This document shows positions 54,481 through 62,744 of a DNA stretch of 64,000 bases, piece after piece (positions within the stretch are counted from its first letter, which is position 1; every line of letters starts with the position of its first letter). Under the pieces are notes generated by a model. It searched no databases, was not told where the DNA came from, and saw only the letters and a list, made by a program, of their open reading frames with translations. The position numbers and the translations under genes were made by a program. Source of the stretch: Longimicrobiales bacterium (GTDB lineage: Bacteria > Gemmatimonadota > Gemmatimonadetes > Longimicrobiales > Gaopeijiaceae); the NCBI GenBank assembly GCA_958295645.1, contig OY282361.1:2694501-2758500 (forward strand), written 5' to 3'.

Positions 54481-57400
54481 GCATCGGGCCGGGGGATGCC
54501 GGCACTCACCTGGACTTCCAGTCCCCGTTCCGGCAGTGCCCGCCCGGCGTCCGACTGCGCCCCTGCCGCCGACCCGGGCCAGTCGCGCAGAATGCCGCGC
54601 ACTCTTCCCGTGGCTGGGTCCCGCAACAACGCCGCCGCCGGGCCGGCGCCCGCGTTCATGGCCACGGAGCCGTCGGGGCCCGTCAACACGATTCGCGACA
54701 GAGCGTCCGCCCAGTCCGAATCCGTTGCAAGTGCAAGCGCGAACGACGAGCGGCCGTCGCCGTCGGCCATCTCCGCCATCTCGAAGCGCTGGGAGAAGAG
54801 CACGCGGCCGTCTCCCGCCTCGCCCACGATCCGCCATGCGCCGGCCCCGTCCAGGAGCGACGGCCTGCCGTCGAACACGAACGCCGGGTTCAGGAACGGC
54901 CCACCGTCGGCGTCGACGCCTCCCCAAAGCAACAGTGCCCGCCTGGGCGGCCCCGCGTAGTAGGCCCCGACTCCCGCCTCGTCGCGCAGGCGCCACCGCA
55001 ACGCGTTTGCGAAGTGGTAGTCGCTGATCATGTGCCGCGGGCGGCAGTAGCTCATTATGTCGGCAATCGCCCGGGACACCAAGCCCCCGGATCGACGATC
55101 CCAGCCCCACGCGCCAGCAACACCCCCGGCGTGCGGATACCCGAGATCGGGATTACCCGCCCCGCCGCAGGGGGCATGCCGAAGATGCATGTTGTGGCCA
55201 AACTCGTGCGCGATGGTTCCTCCGTTTGGCCAAGAGAACATGGCCTTGCCGGGAACGTAGGCTACCCCTGCTGCTCCTCCGGTCGGTTTGGGGAGTGTGC
55301 CCATGTAGTAGCCCGCTCCGCCCTCCATGACCCGAATCGCTTCGGTCTGGCGCAACAGAGTATATGCATTCCCCGTATAGGTCCAAACAGGTTCGTGAAC
55401 CGTCACGCTCATGGGCCCCACGGGCAAGAGACTGCGGGTCTCCTCGAAGAGCTCATCTTCCGCCGTCAGTCCATTCGTCACGTCCAGAATCGACGAATCT
55501 GGTTCGGACTCGTACAAGAACGGCACCACCGTCACGTCGAACGCCGGCATGTCGTACACGTCCAGCGCCGTCCGCCCCGTCGCGGGAATGCGCCGTGGAA
55601 CCCCCAGCGCCGGGTCGAGCGCGCCTTCCGGGTCGAGCACCACGACCATTTCCGCACCCGGCCGCAAGACGTCTCCCGGCACCTCGGCGTTCGCCGACAA
55701 AGAGAGACTGCCTTCTGCGGTCTCGGTCTCGGCCGGTATTGCTCCGTCTCCCGGCGAGACCCGAACGCTGTGCTTGGACCCATCGCGCTGGTAGAACGTC
55801 GCCCACCCCGACGGGATGGACGCGCCGCCCGCATCGGGTGCCGTCACGAACACGCGCAGCAGCCCCGGCCTGCCCGCGACCAGCGGCACGGGAACATCCG
55901 CCGACTGCACCGCCTGCACGATGTACGCCGTCGCCGTGGCCGTTTCCGCCGACGTCTTGCATATGGGAACGTACTGTTTCCACATTGACCTCAGCCGCAG
56001 CCGAGTGGCGAAGTCGCCCGGAACGCAGATTTCCGTGCCGCCCAGGACGATTTCTCGCAACTTGACGAGGTTCGCCAACGGCAATGTCCCAAACAGGTCC
56101 GGGTTGTTGGCCAGCGACAGCACCTCCAGGTTGGCCAAGTTGCCCAGTTCGGACGGGATCTCGCCCGTCAGGGCGTTGCCGGACAGGTACAGCCACTCCA
56201 GGCTGGCCAAGGCGCCCAGCTCGGGCGGGACCTCGCCCGTCAGACCGTTGTTGGACAAGTACAGCCGCGTCAGGTTGGCCAAGTTGCCCAGCTCAGGCAG
56301 GATCTCGCCCGTCAGGTTGTTGTTGTACAAGTACAGCCGCGTCAGGTTGGCCAAGTTGCCCAGCTCAGGCAGGATCTCGCCCGTCAGGTTGTTGTTGTAC
56401 AAGTACAGCCGCGTCAGGTTGGCCAAGTTGCCCAGCTCAGGCGGGATCTCGCCCGTCAGGTTGTTGTTGTACAAGTACAGCCGCGTCAGGTTGGCCAAGG
56501 CGCCCAGTTCGGACGGGATCTCGCCCGTCAGGGCGTTGCCGGACAGGTACAGCCACTCCAGGCTGGCCAAGGCGCCCAGCTCGGGCGGGATCTCGCCCGT
56601 CAGGTTGTTGTTGTACAGCCACAGGATATCCAGGTTGGCCAAGTTGCCCAGCTCGGGCGGGATCTCGCCCGTCAGGCCGTTGCCGCCCAGGAGCAGATGG
56701 TCCAGGTTGGCCAAGTTGCCCAGCTCGGGCGGTATCTGGCCCGTCAGGCCGTTGGTGTGCAGCCACAGCCGCGCCAGGCTGGCCAAGTTGCCCAGCTCGG
56801 GCGGGATCTCGCCCGTCAGGCCGTTGTTCCACAGCTCCAGCCCTCGGACGCGGCCGCTTGCGTCCGTCACGACTCCGTGCCACGCGTCCAGCGGGGCGCC
56901 GGTCAGCCAGTTGTCGTGGTTGGTCCACGATCGGCCCCCTGTTGATTCGAACAAGAGCCCCAGCACGTCGCGGTCCGTCAGCGGCGGGCACTCGTTGCCC
57001 GTGCCGGAATGCGACGGGATCGAACGCAACCACATGCGGAACGCGGGATTGGCCGGAGTACACAGATTCGTGCCGTCGTATGAGAGAGTCCTCAACGGCA
57101 AGACGGTCATTCCCAACCGAAGGCGACCGCCGAGTTGGCCGTTTCCGTCGAGCCGCAACTCTCGAAGCAAGTCCAACGACGCCAAGGTTGCTAGCAGTTC
57201 GCCGGACAGGCCGTTTCCGCTCAAGTCCAGTCCAGAGACGCGACCGGAGACGGAATCCGTCTCCACCCCGTACCAGTCGGCCAAGGGCCCTGGCTGAAGC
57301 CAGCCTTCGGACGATGTCCAGGCGGAACCTCGAGTCGAATGATAGACGGACCGGAGCACGGCGGCGTCGGCCTCGTGGCAGAACGGCCCTGCCTGGAAGT

Positions 57401-58049
57401 CGAGGCTCTCCGCAAAGCTGATGAACCGCCGTGTGCCCGGTGCACACAAGCCGGCGTTCGAGTTCCAAAAAAAGCCACTCAGGTTTGACAGATCGCTGAA
57501 CGCAGGCGGAATCACGCCCGTCAGGGCGTTGCCGGACAGGTACAGCCACTCCAGGTTGGCCAAGTCGCCCAGCTCGGGCGGGACCTCGCCCGTCAGGGCG
57601 TTGCGGAACAGGTTCAGCTGCTCCAGGCTGGTCAAGTTGCCTAGCTCGGGCGGGACCTCGCCCGTCAGGGCGTTGCGGGACAGGTTCAGCTGCTCCAGGT
57701 TGGCCAAGTTGCCCAGCTCGGACGGGATCTCGCCCGTCAGGGCGTTGTCTCTCAGGTCCAGCCATTGGACGCGGCCGCTTGCGTCCGTCCAGACTCCGTG
57801 CCACGCGTCCAGCGGCGCGTCGGTGAGCCAGTTGTCGTTCTTGGTCCAGTTCGAACCGCCCGTCGCTTCGTACAGAGCCGCGAGAGCGGCGCGATCCCCA
57901 GCGGTCGTCGCGAAGCCGCCGGCCGCAGCCGGGAGCGCTTCGACTGGAGGCTCGGTCAACTCGTCGCTACACGCAACCGTCGCCGCCAGCCCGAAGGCAA
58001 GCGCGGCCGCCGCGCGTCCCAGCGCAACCCTAATGACATCTCGACGCAT
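54468..58049 (-). CDS. leucine-rich-repeat lipoprotein with C-terminal metzincin-type metalloprotease domain
   Basis: The protein has 1193 residues from ATG 58049 with AAGGAG seven bases upstream. The leader (ALGRAAAALAFGLAATVAC) ends in a Cys, suggesting a lipoprotein. Three capping modules with TGGxxWTxxDNWLT (plant-LRR-like) introduce 24-residue repeats of the form LTGEIPPELGNLANLxxLYL; about fifteen repeats are present, many identical at DNA level (72-bp period, 56.1-57.7 kb). After residue ~660 comes a beta-rich region and then the zinc site GGTIAHEFGHNMHLRHAPC (HExxHxxxxxH) followed by ADIMSYCRP, the metzincin Met-turn. The C-terminal ~150 residues are beta-rich. The surface-exposed repeats may bind a partner or host glycan and direct the protease to it; that is inference. 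Confidence 0.88.
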   Translation of the reverse strand: MRRDVIRVALGRAAAALAFGLAATVACSDELTEPPVEALPAAAGGFATTAGDRAALAALYEATGGSNWTKNDNWLTDAPLDAWHGVWTDASGRVQWLDLRDNALTGEIPSELGNLANLEQLNLSRNALTGEVPPELGNLTSLEQLNLFRNALTGEVPPELGDLANLEWLYLSGNALTGVIPPAFSDLSNLSGFFWNSNAGLCAPGTRRFISFAESLDFQAGPFCHEADAAVLRSVYHSTRGSAWTSSEGWLQPGPLADWYGVETDSVSGRVSGLDLSGNGLSGELLATLASLDLLRELRLDGNGQLGGRLRLGMTVLPLRTLSYDGTNLCTPANPAFRMWLRSIPSHSGTGNECPPLTDRDVLGLLFESTGGRSWTNHDNWLTGAPLDAWHGVVTDASGRVRGLELWNNGLTGEIPPELGNLASLARLWLHTNGLTGQIPPELGNLANLDHLLLGGNGLTGEIPPELGNLANLDILWLYNNNLTGEIPPELGALASLEWLYLSGNALTGEIPSELGALANLTRLYLYNNNLTGEIPPELGNLANLTRLYLYNNNLTGEILPELGNLANLTRLYLYNNNLTGEILPELGNLANLTRLYLSNNGLTGEVPPELGALASLEWLYLSGNALTGEIPSELGNLANLEVLSLANNPDLFGTLPLANLVKLREIVLGGTEICVPGDFATRLRLRSMWKQYVPICKTSAETATATAYIVQAVQSADVPVPLVAGRPGLLRVFVTAPDAGGASIPSGWATFYQRDGSKHSVRVSPGDGAIPAETETAEGSLSLSANAEVPGDVLRPGAEMVVVLDPEGALDPALGVPRRIPATGRTALDVYDMPAFDVTVVPFLYESEPDSSILDVTNGLTAEDELFEETRSLLPVGPMSVTVHEPVWTYTGNAYTLLRQTEAIRVMEGGAGYYMGTLPKPTGGAAGVAYVPGKAMFSWPNGGTIAHEFGHNMHLRHAPCGGAGNPDLGYPHAGGVAGAWGWDRRSGGLVSRAIADIMSYCRPRHMISDYHFANALRWRLRDEAGVGAYYAGPPRRALLLWGGVDADGGPFLNPAFVFDGRPSLLDGAGAWRIVGEAGDGRVLFSQRFEMAEMADGDGRSSFALALATDSDWADALSRIVLTGPDGSVAMNAGAGPAAALLRDPATGRVRGILRDWPGSAAGAQSDAGRALPERGLEVQVSAGIPRPDAWRR
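56130..57765 (-). repeat. 72-bp leucine-rich-repeat DNA units
   Basis: Units of 72 bp recur within the LRR-protease gene in two blocks (56130-56840 and 57500-57765). Several consecutive copies differ by only a few bases, indicating recent expansion or gene conversion and making the locus prone to length variation. Confidence 0.85.
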
Positions 58050-58087
58050 AGCTGAACTCCTTGGTGTTGGTGTCCTCGCCGCCGGTC

Positions 58088-61000
58088 TCATCTCGGCGGT
58101 CTCTTCGCAACCAGCGCGAACTCTCCTGCCGACCTGCAGAGCGCCGGCTGCGACGACGCGCTCGAACGCGGCGGCGAACTCGGCTGGCACGCGCCCGCCG
58201 GGCTGGGCCGCGAGCTTCGAGCCACTGGCCCGAACTGGATCTGCCCGTCAGGCCGAACGACGGCGCCGGCGAACACCGACGGCGCTCCGGAGTCCGGTCC
58301 GCGGGGCCGTCGTGCGACCGGCGCCCCCGCCGCCCGAAGACCCCCTGTCGCGGAAATCGCGAGCTTGAGCGCCGTCGAGCAGTTGTTGTCCACGTCCGAC
58401 TCGCCCTCCACCGGGTCCACGCACTCGCCCAGCCATACGACGGTCCCCGGCGGCGCCGACGAACTCACCGTCATGGAGGCGGTTCCCTGCACCGACTCGC
58501 CGGGGCCGAGCGCAGGCACAAGGGACGTCCCGCCCACCATCTCGTCCGAAGTCGTGACGACCGAGTCCGCCGACGCGAACGTCCGCACCCGCGTCGCAGG
58601 CGCCGCGGCGTCGCCTCGGTTGCGAATCTCCACCACGTACTCGAAGTTGCCTCCGGGCGCGACCGCCACGCTGTCGGGCGACACGCTCGCCACCAGGTCC
58701 GGCGAGCCCGTCACCGCCACCTTGATCGCCGTCGAGCAGTTGTTGTCCACGTCCGACTCGCCCTCCACCGGGTCCACGCACTCGCCCACCCACACGACGG
58801 TCCCCGGCGCCAGCGACGCACTCACCGCGAAGGTCGCGGCCCTGCTCGCCGACTCTCCCGGGCCGAGCGCCGGCACGCCGGACGCCTCGCCCACCTCGTC
58901 GTCCGACGTCGTGACGACCGAGTCCGCCGACACGAACGTCCGCACCCTCGTCGCAGGCGCCGCGACGTTGCCTTGGTTGCGGACTGCCGCCGCGTACTCG
59001 AAGCTGCCTCCGGGCGCGACCGCCACGCTGTCGGGCGACACGCTCGCCACCAGGTCCGGCGAGCCCGTCACCGCCACCTTGATCGCCGTCGAGCAGTTGT
59101 TGTCCACGTCCGACTCGCCCTCCACCGGGTCCACGCACTCGCCCACCCACACGACGGTCCCCGGCGCCAGCGACGCACTCACCGCGAAGGTCGCGGCCCT
59201 GCTCGCCGACTCTCCCGGGCCGAGCGCCGGCACGTCGGACGCCTCGCCCACCTCGTCGTCCGACGTCGTGACGACCGAGTCCGCCGACACGAACGTCCGC
59301 ACCCTCGTCGCAGGCGCCGCGACGTTGCCTTGGTTGCGGACTGCCGCCGCGTACTCGAAGCTGCCTCCGGGCGCGACCGTCACGCTGTCCGGCGACACGC
59401 TCGCCACTAGGTCCGGCGAGCCCACTACCGTCACCTTGAGCGCCGCCGAGCAGTTGTTGTCCACGTCCGACTCGCCCTCCACCGGGTCCACGCACTCGCC
59501 CACCCACATGACGGTCCCCGGCGACGCCGACGCACTCACCGCGAAGGTCGCGATCCTGCTCGCCGACTCCCCCGGGTCGAGCGCCGGCACGTCGGACGCC
59601 TCGCCCACCTCCTGGTCCGACGTCGTGACGACCGAGTCCGCCGACATGAACGTCCGCACTCGCGTCGCAGGCGCCGCCGCCGTCCCCTGGTTGCGGACCG
59701 CCGCCGCGTACTCGAAGCTGCCTCCGGGCGCGACCGCCACGCTGTCGGGCGACACGCTCGCCACCAGGTCCGGCGAGCCCGTCACCGCCACCTTGATCGC
59801 CGTCGAGCAGTTGTTGTCCACGTCCGACTCGCCCTCCACCGGGTCCACGCACTCGCCCACCCACACGACGGTCCCCGGCGCCAGCGACGCACTCACCGCG
59901 AAGGTCGCGGCCCTGCTCGCCGACTCTCCCGGGCCGAGCGCCGGCACGCCGGACGCCTCGCCCACCTCGTCGTCCGACGTCGTGACGACCGAGTCCGCCG
60001 ACACGAACGTCCGCACCCTCGTCGCAGGCGCCGCGACGTTGCCTTGGTTGCGGACTGCCGCCGCGTACTCGAAGCTGCCTCCGGGCGCGACCGTCACGCT
60101 GTCCGGCGACACGCTCGCCACTAGGTCCGGCGAGCCCACTACCGTCACCTTGAGCGCCGCCGAGCAGTTGTTGTCCACGTCCGACTCGCCCTCCACCGGG
60201 TCCACGCACTCGCCCACCCACATGACGGTCCCCGGCGACGCCGACGCACTCACCGCGAAGGTCGCGATCCTGCTCGCCGACTCCCCCGGGTCGAGCGCCG
60301 GCACGTCGGACGCCTCGCCCACCTCCTGGTCCGACGTCGTGACGACCGAGTCCGCCGACATGAACGTCCGCACCCTCGTCGCAGGCGCCGCGACGTTGGC
60401 CTTGGTTGCGGACTGCCGCCGCGTACTCGAAGCTGCCTCCGGGCGCGACCGTCACGCTGTCCGGCGACACGCTCGCCACTAGGTCCGGCGAGCCCACTAC
60501 CGTCACCTTGAGCGCCGCCGAGCAGTTGTTGTCCACGTCCGACTCGCCCTCCACCGGGTCCACGCACTCGCCCACCCACATGACGGTCCCCGGCGACGCC
60601 GACGCACTCACCGCGAAGGTCGCGATCCTGCTCGCCGACTCCCCCGGGTCGAGCGCCGGCACGTCGGACGCCTCGCCCACCTCCTGGTCCGACGTCGTGA
60701 CGACCGAGTCCGCCGACACGAACGTCCGCACCCTCGTCGCAGGCGCCGCGACGTTGCCTTGGTTGCGGACTGCCGCCGCGTACTCGAAGCTGCCTCCGGG
60801 CGCGACCGCCACGCTGTCCGGCGACACGCTCGCCACTAGGTCCGGCGAGCCCACTACCGTCACCTTGAGCGCCGCCGAGCAGTTGTTGTCCACGTCCGAC
60901 TCGCCCTCCACCGGGTCCACGCACTCGCCCACCCACACGACGGTCCCCGGCGCCAGCGACGCACTCACCGCGAAGGTCGCGGCCCTGCTCGCCGACTCGC

Positions 61001-61655
61001 CCGGGCCGAGCGCAGGCACGCCGGACGCCTCGCCCACCTCGTCGTCCGAGGTCGTGACGACCGAGTCCGCCGACATGAACGTCCGCACTCGCGTCGCAGG
61101 CGCAGCCGCCGTCCCCTGGTTGCGGACCGCCGCCGCGTACTCGAAGCTGCCTCCCGGCGCGACCGCCACGCTGTCGGGCGACACGCTCGCCACCAAGTCC
61201 GGCGAGCCCGTCACCGTCACGGCGAAGCTCAGGCTCGCCGTCAGCCCGCCCGGGTCCCGAGCCGTCACGGTGACCATGGCGGTTCCCAGCGCGACCGGCC
61301 GCACTGTCGCCACGGCGCCCGAGATGCTCGCCGCGGCCACGCCGCCGTCGCTCGACGAGACCGCGTACGACAACGCGTCGCCGTCCGGGTCCGCGAAGTT
61401 GCTCGCCACGTCCACCGTCGCCGCCGGCCCGCCCAGCGTCAGCGCCTGGCCGGGTATCGACCCCCGCGCCTCGGGCGCGCGGTTGGCCGGCGGTTCCGGG
61501 GGCGGCGGCTCAGTGCCCGAATCCCCCCCACAGGCTGCCAGAGTCGATGCAACAACAACGACCGCCCAGCACGGCCACCTTGTCCGGGTCACTGTCTCAA
61601 GTCGCTCATTGTCGTCCTTCGAGATCGCGAAGGCACTCACACCTCTGTTCGCCAT
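58088..61655 (-). pseudogene. CARDB-repeat lipoprotein with a 1-nt insertion
   Basis: From ATG 61655 the protein has a lipoprotein leader (WAVVVVASTLAAC, canonical lipobox LAAC), a linker, an Ig-like domain (ASNFADPDGDALSYAVSS) and eight tandem ~119-residue CARDB-type repeats (PDLVASVSPDSVAVAPGG ... WVGECVDPVEGESDVDNNC). The frame breaks at 60397-60400, where the repeat reads GACGTTGGCCTTGG instead of GACGTTGCCTTGG; the continuation in the second frame runs to a stop at 58088. Correcting that base gives ~1190 residues. Repeats are surface adhesion or assembly modules. The break is either phase variation, a real mutation, or an assembly error in identical repeats. It starts right after the OsmC gene stop. 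Confidence 0.8.
58351..61212 (-). repeat. eight 357-bp tandem repeats
   Basis: The landmark G(T/C)CGAGCAGTTGTTG occurs at 58374, 58731, 59088, 59445, 59802, 60159, 60517 and 60874: steps of exactly 357 bp except one of 358, which locates the 1-nt insertion. The units are nearly identical and fall into two or three subtypes that alternate, suggesting block duplication. Confidence 0.92.
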
Positions 61656-62123
61656 CTACGCTTCCCCCTCCACGGCCAGCTCGGTCGTGATGTCCACGCA
61701 TCCGATCAGCGTTCGGTAGACCGGGCAGCGAGCCGCGTGAATCTCGTGCGCTCGCCCGATGGCATCCGGGTCGGCGCGGCCGGCCTCGAGCCGGTACTTC
61801 ACGTGGATGCTGCGAATCGCCAGCACACCGTCGTCCTTGCCGATCTTGCCGGACACCTCCGCCGTCAGCTTGCCGCCCGACGCATCGATCCCGCGTGCCT
61901 CCAGCACGCCGCCCAGGGTTCCGACCAGTCAGCCGCCGGTGGCGGCCACCACGTAGTCGAGCGTCGTGGTGGTCTCGTTGTCTGGGCTGGCGCCGTAGTG
62001 GGCGGCGATTGGGCCGTGCACGCCGAACTCGACCGGCGCCTCGCGGGCCGGCAGATAGGCGAGCCGGTGCGGCCCGCGCGTGCGCTCGATGCGGACTTGG
62101 GACTCGTAGACGATGTCGCTCAT
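61656..62123 (-). CDS. OsmC-family protein, probable selenoprotein (in-frame TGA at the catalytic position)
   Basis: From ATG 62123 (ATGA overlap with the upstream gene) the frame reads 64 codons to ...LDYVVAATGG, then TGA (61931-61929), then continues without another stop for 90 codons: LVGTLGGVLEARGIDASGG ... AARCPVYRTLIGCVD. OsmC/Ohr peroxidases have their first catalytic Cys exactly here (xAAxGGC) and the second in the CPV block, which is present. Replacement of only the peroxidatic Cys by TGA, with intact sequence on both sides, points to selenocysteine. A hairpin suited to a SECIS follows. The product would be a 155-residue cytosolic hydroperoxide reductase-like protein. The alternative is a nonsense mutation. 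A gene caller would split it into two false genes. Confidence 0.8.
61893..61909 (-). promoter_or_regulatory. candidate bacterial SECIS hairpin
   Basis: Downstream of the in-frame TGA, GCGTGC-TGGAG-GCACGC forms a perfect 6-bp stem with a 5-nt loop containing GG. The loop begins 26 nt after the TGA, within the spacing range known for bacterial SECIS elements bound by SelB. Confidence 0.6.
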
Positions 62124-62683
62124 GCCGCGGGCCACAGCCATCCGAAGATGCCCGCCGTGAGAAGCGCGTACACGAAGCCGTCCAGGGCCTGCTTGACCGC
62201 GGCGCTTCGGGGCAACCCCATCCAAATGCTCTCCTGGACGCTGGAGAAGGCGTAGGCCAGGAACGTCGCGGGACCCACCGTGCCGAACACGGCCATGTAC
62301 TCGGCGCCCGGCCCGTGAGCGCCGATCGCGATGTAGGCCACCAGTGTCGCCACCACCGCGTTGAAGACGAACGACTTGACCATCGCGCCCTTCATGTTCA
62401 GCGCGGACTGGGGGTCGCGCACCCGAAGGATGCCGACCGGGCCGGCCGCCACCTTCTGCTGGTATTCCTCGCTCCGCTCCTCTCCCTGGTCGACGAAGGG
62501 GAAGTAGTACATGCCGGGCTTGGGCGCACAGCGCCGCACGGCGTCTGTCAGCCGGTCTTCGTCGTCGGCGCGGGCGAAGTCCGAGCGGTGGTGCGGCAAC
62601 ACCGTCCAGGCGAGCGCGCTTGCGACGAACACCACGGCGGCGGACACGAGTATCGGAAGCCAAAGGTCGGCCATCTCTACCAA
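62120..62683 (-). CDS. membrane protein of unknown function upstream of the OsmC selenoprotein
   Basis: The protein has 187 residues from TTG 62683, supported by AAGGAG seven bases upstream; ATG 62674 is a weaker alternative. An N-terminal helix (LPILVSAAVVFVASALAWTVL) precedes a soluble part with the notable MYYFPFVDQGEERSEEYQQ and GILRVRDPQSALNMKGAM, then three helices (FVFNAVVATLVAYIAIGAHG, GTVGPATFLAYAFSSVQ, GFVYALLTAGIFGWLWP). I recognise similar hypothetical proteins in environmental Acidobacteria/Gemmatimonadota only in general terms. Its stop overlaps the OsmC start. Confidence 0.65.
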   Translation of the reverse strand: MVEMADLWLPILVSAAVVFVASALAWTVLPHHRSDFARADDEDRLTDAVRRCAPKPGMYYFPFVDQGEERSEEYQQKVAAGPVGILRVRDPQSALNMKGAMVKSFVFNAVVATLVAYIAIGAHGPGAEYMAVFGTVGPATFLAYAFSSVQESIWMGLPRSAAVKQALDGFVYALLTAGIFGWLWPAA

Positions 62684-62744
62684 GGCGAATCTCCTTGTTG
62701 CGGGTTCGGGTTCCGTTGACGGTAGCCGTCGTCCGCCGTGCGGG

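Noticed and set aside
56130-57765. Regular short repeats resembling a CRISPR array
   Set aside because: The 72-bp period is in frame and encodes leucine-rich repeats; there are no unique spacers and no cas genes.
58365-61719. Long plus-strand ORFs across the CARDB repeats
   Set aside because: They are the antisense of 357-bp units, which is divisible by three, so any open frame is repeated; the minus strand carries the lipobox, Ig-like and CARDB domains.
61656-61931. Treating the OsmC gene as two separate small genes or a plain pseudogene
   Set aside because: The TGA falls exactly on the catalytic Cys column, both halves are intact, and a hairpin follows; coincidence is less likely than selenocysteine, though not excluded.
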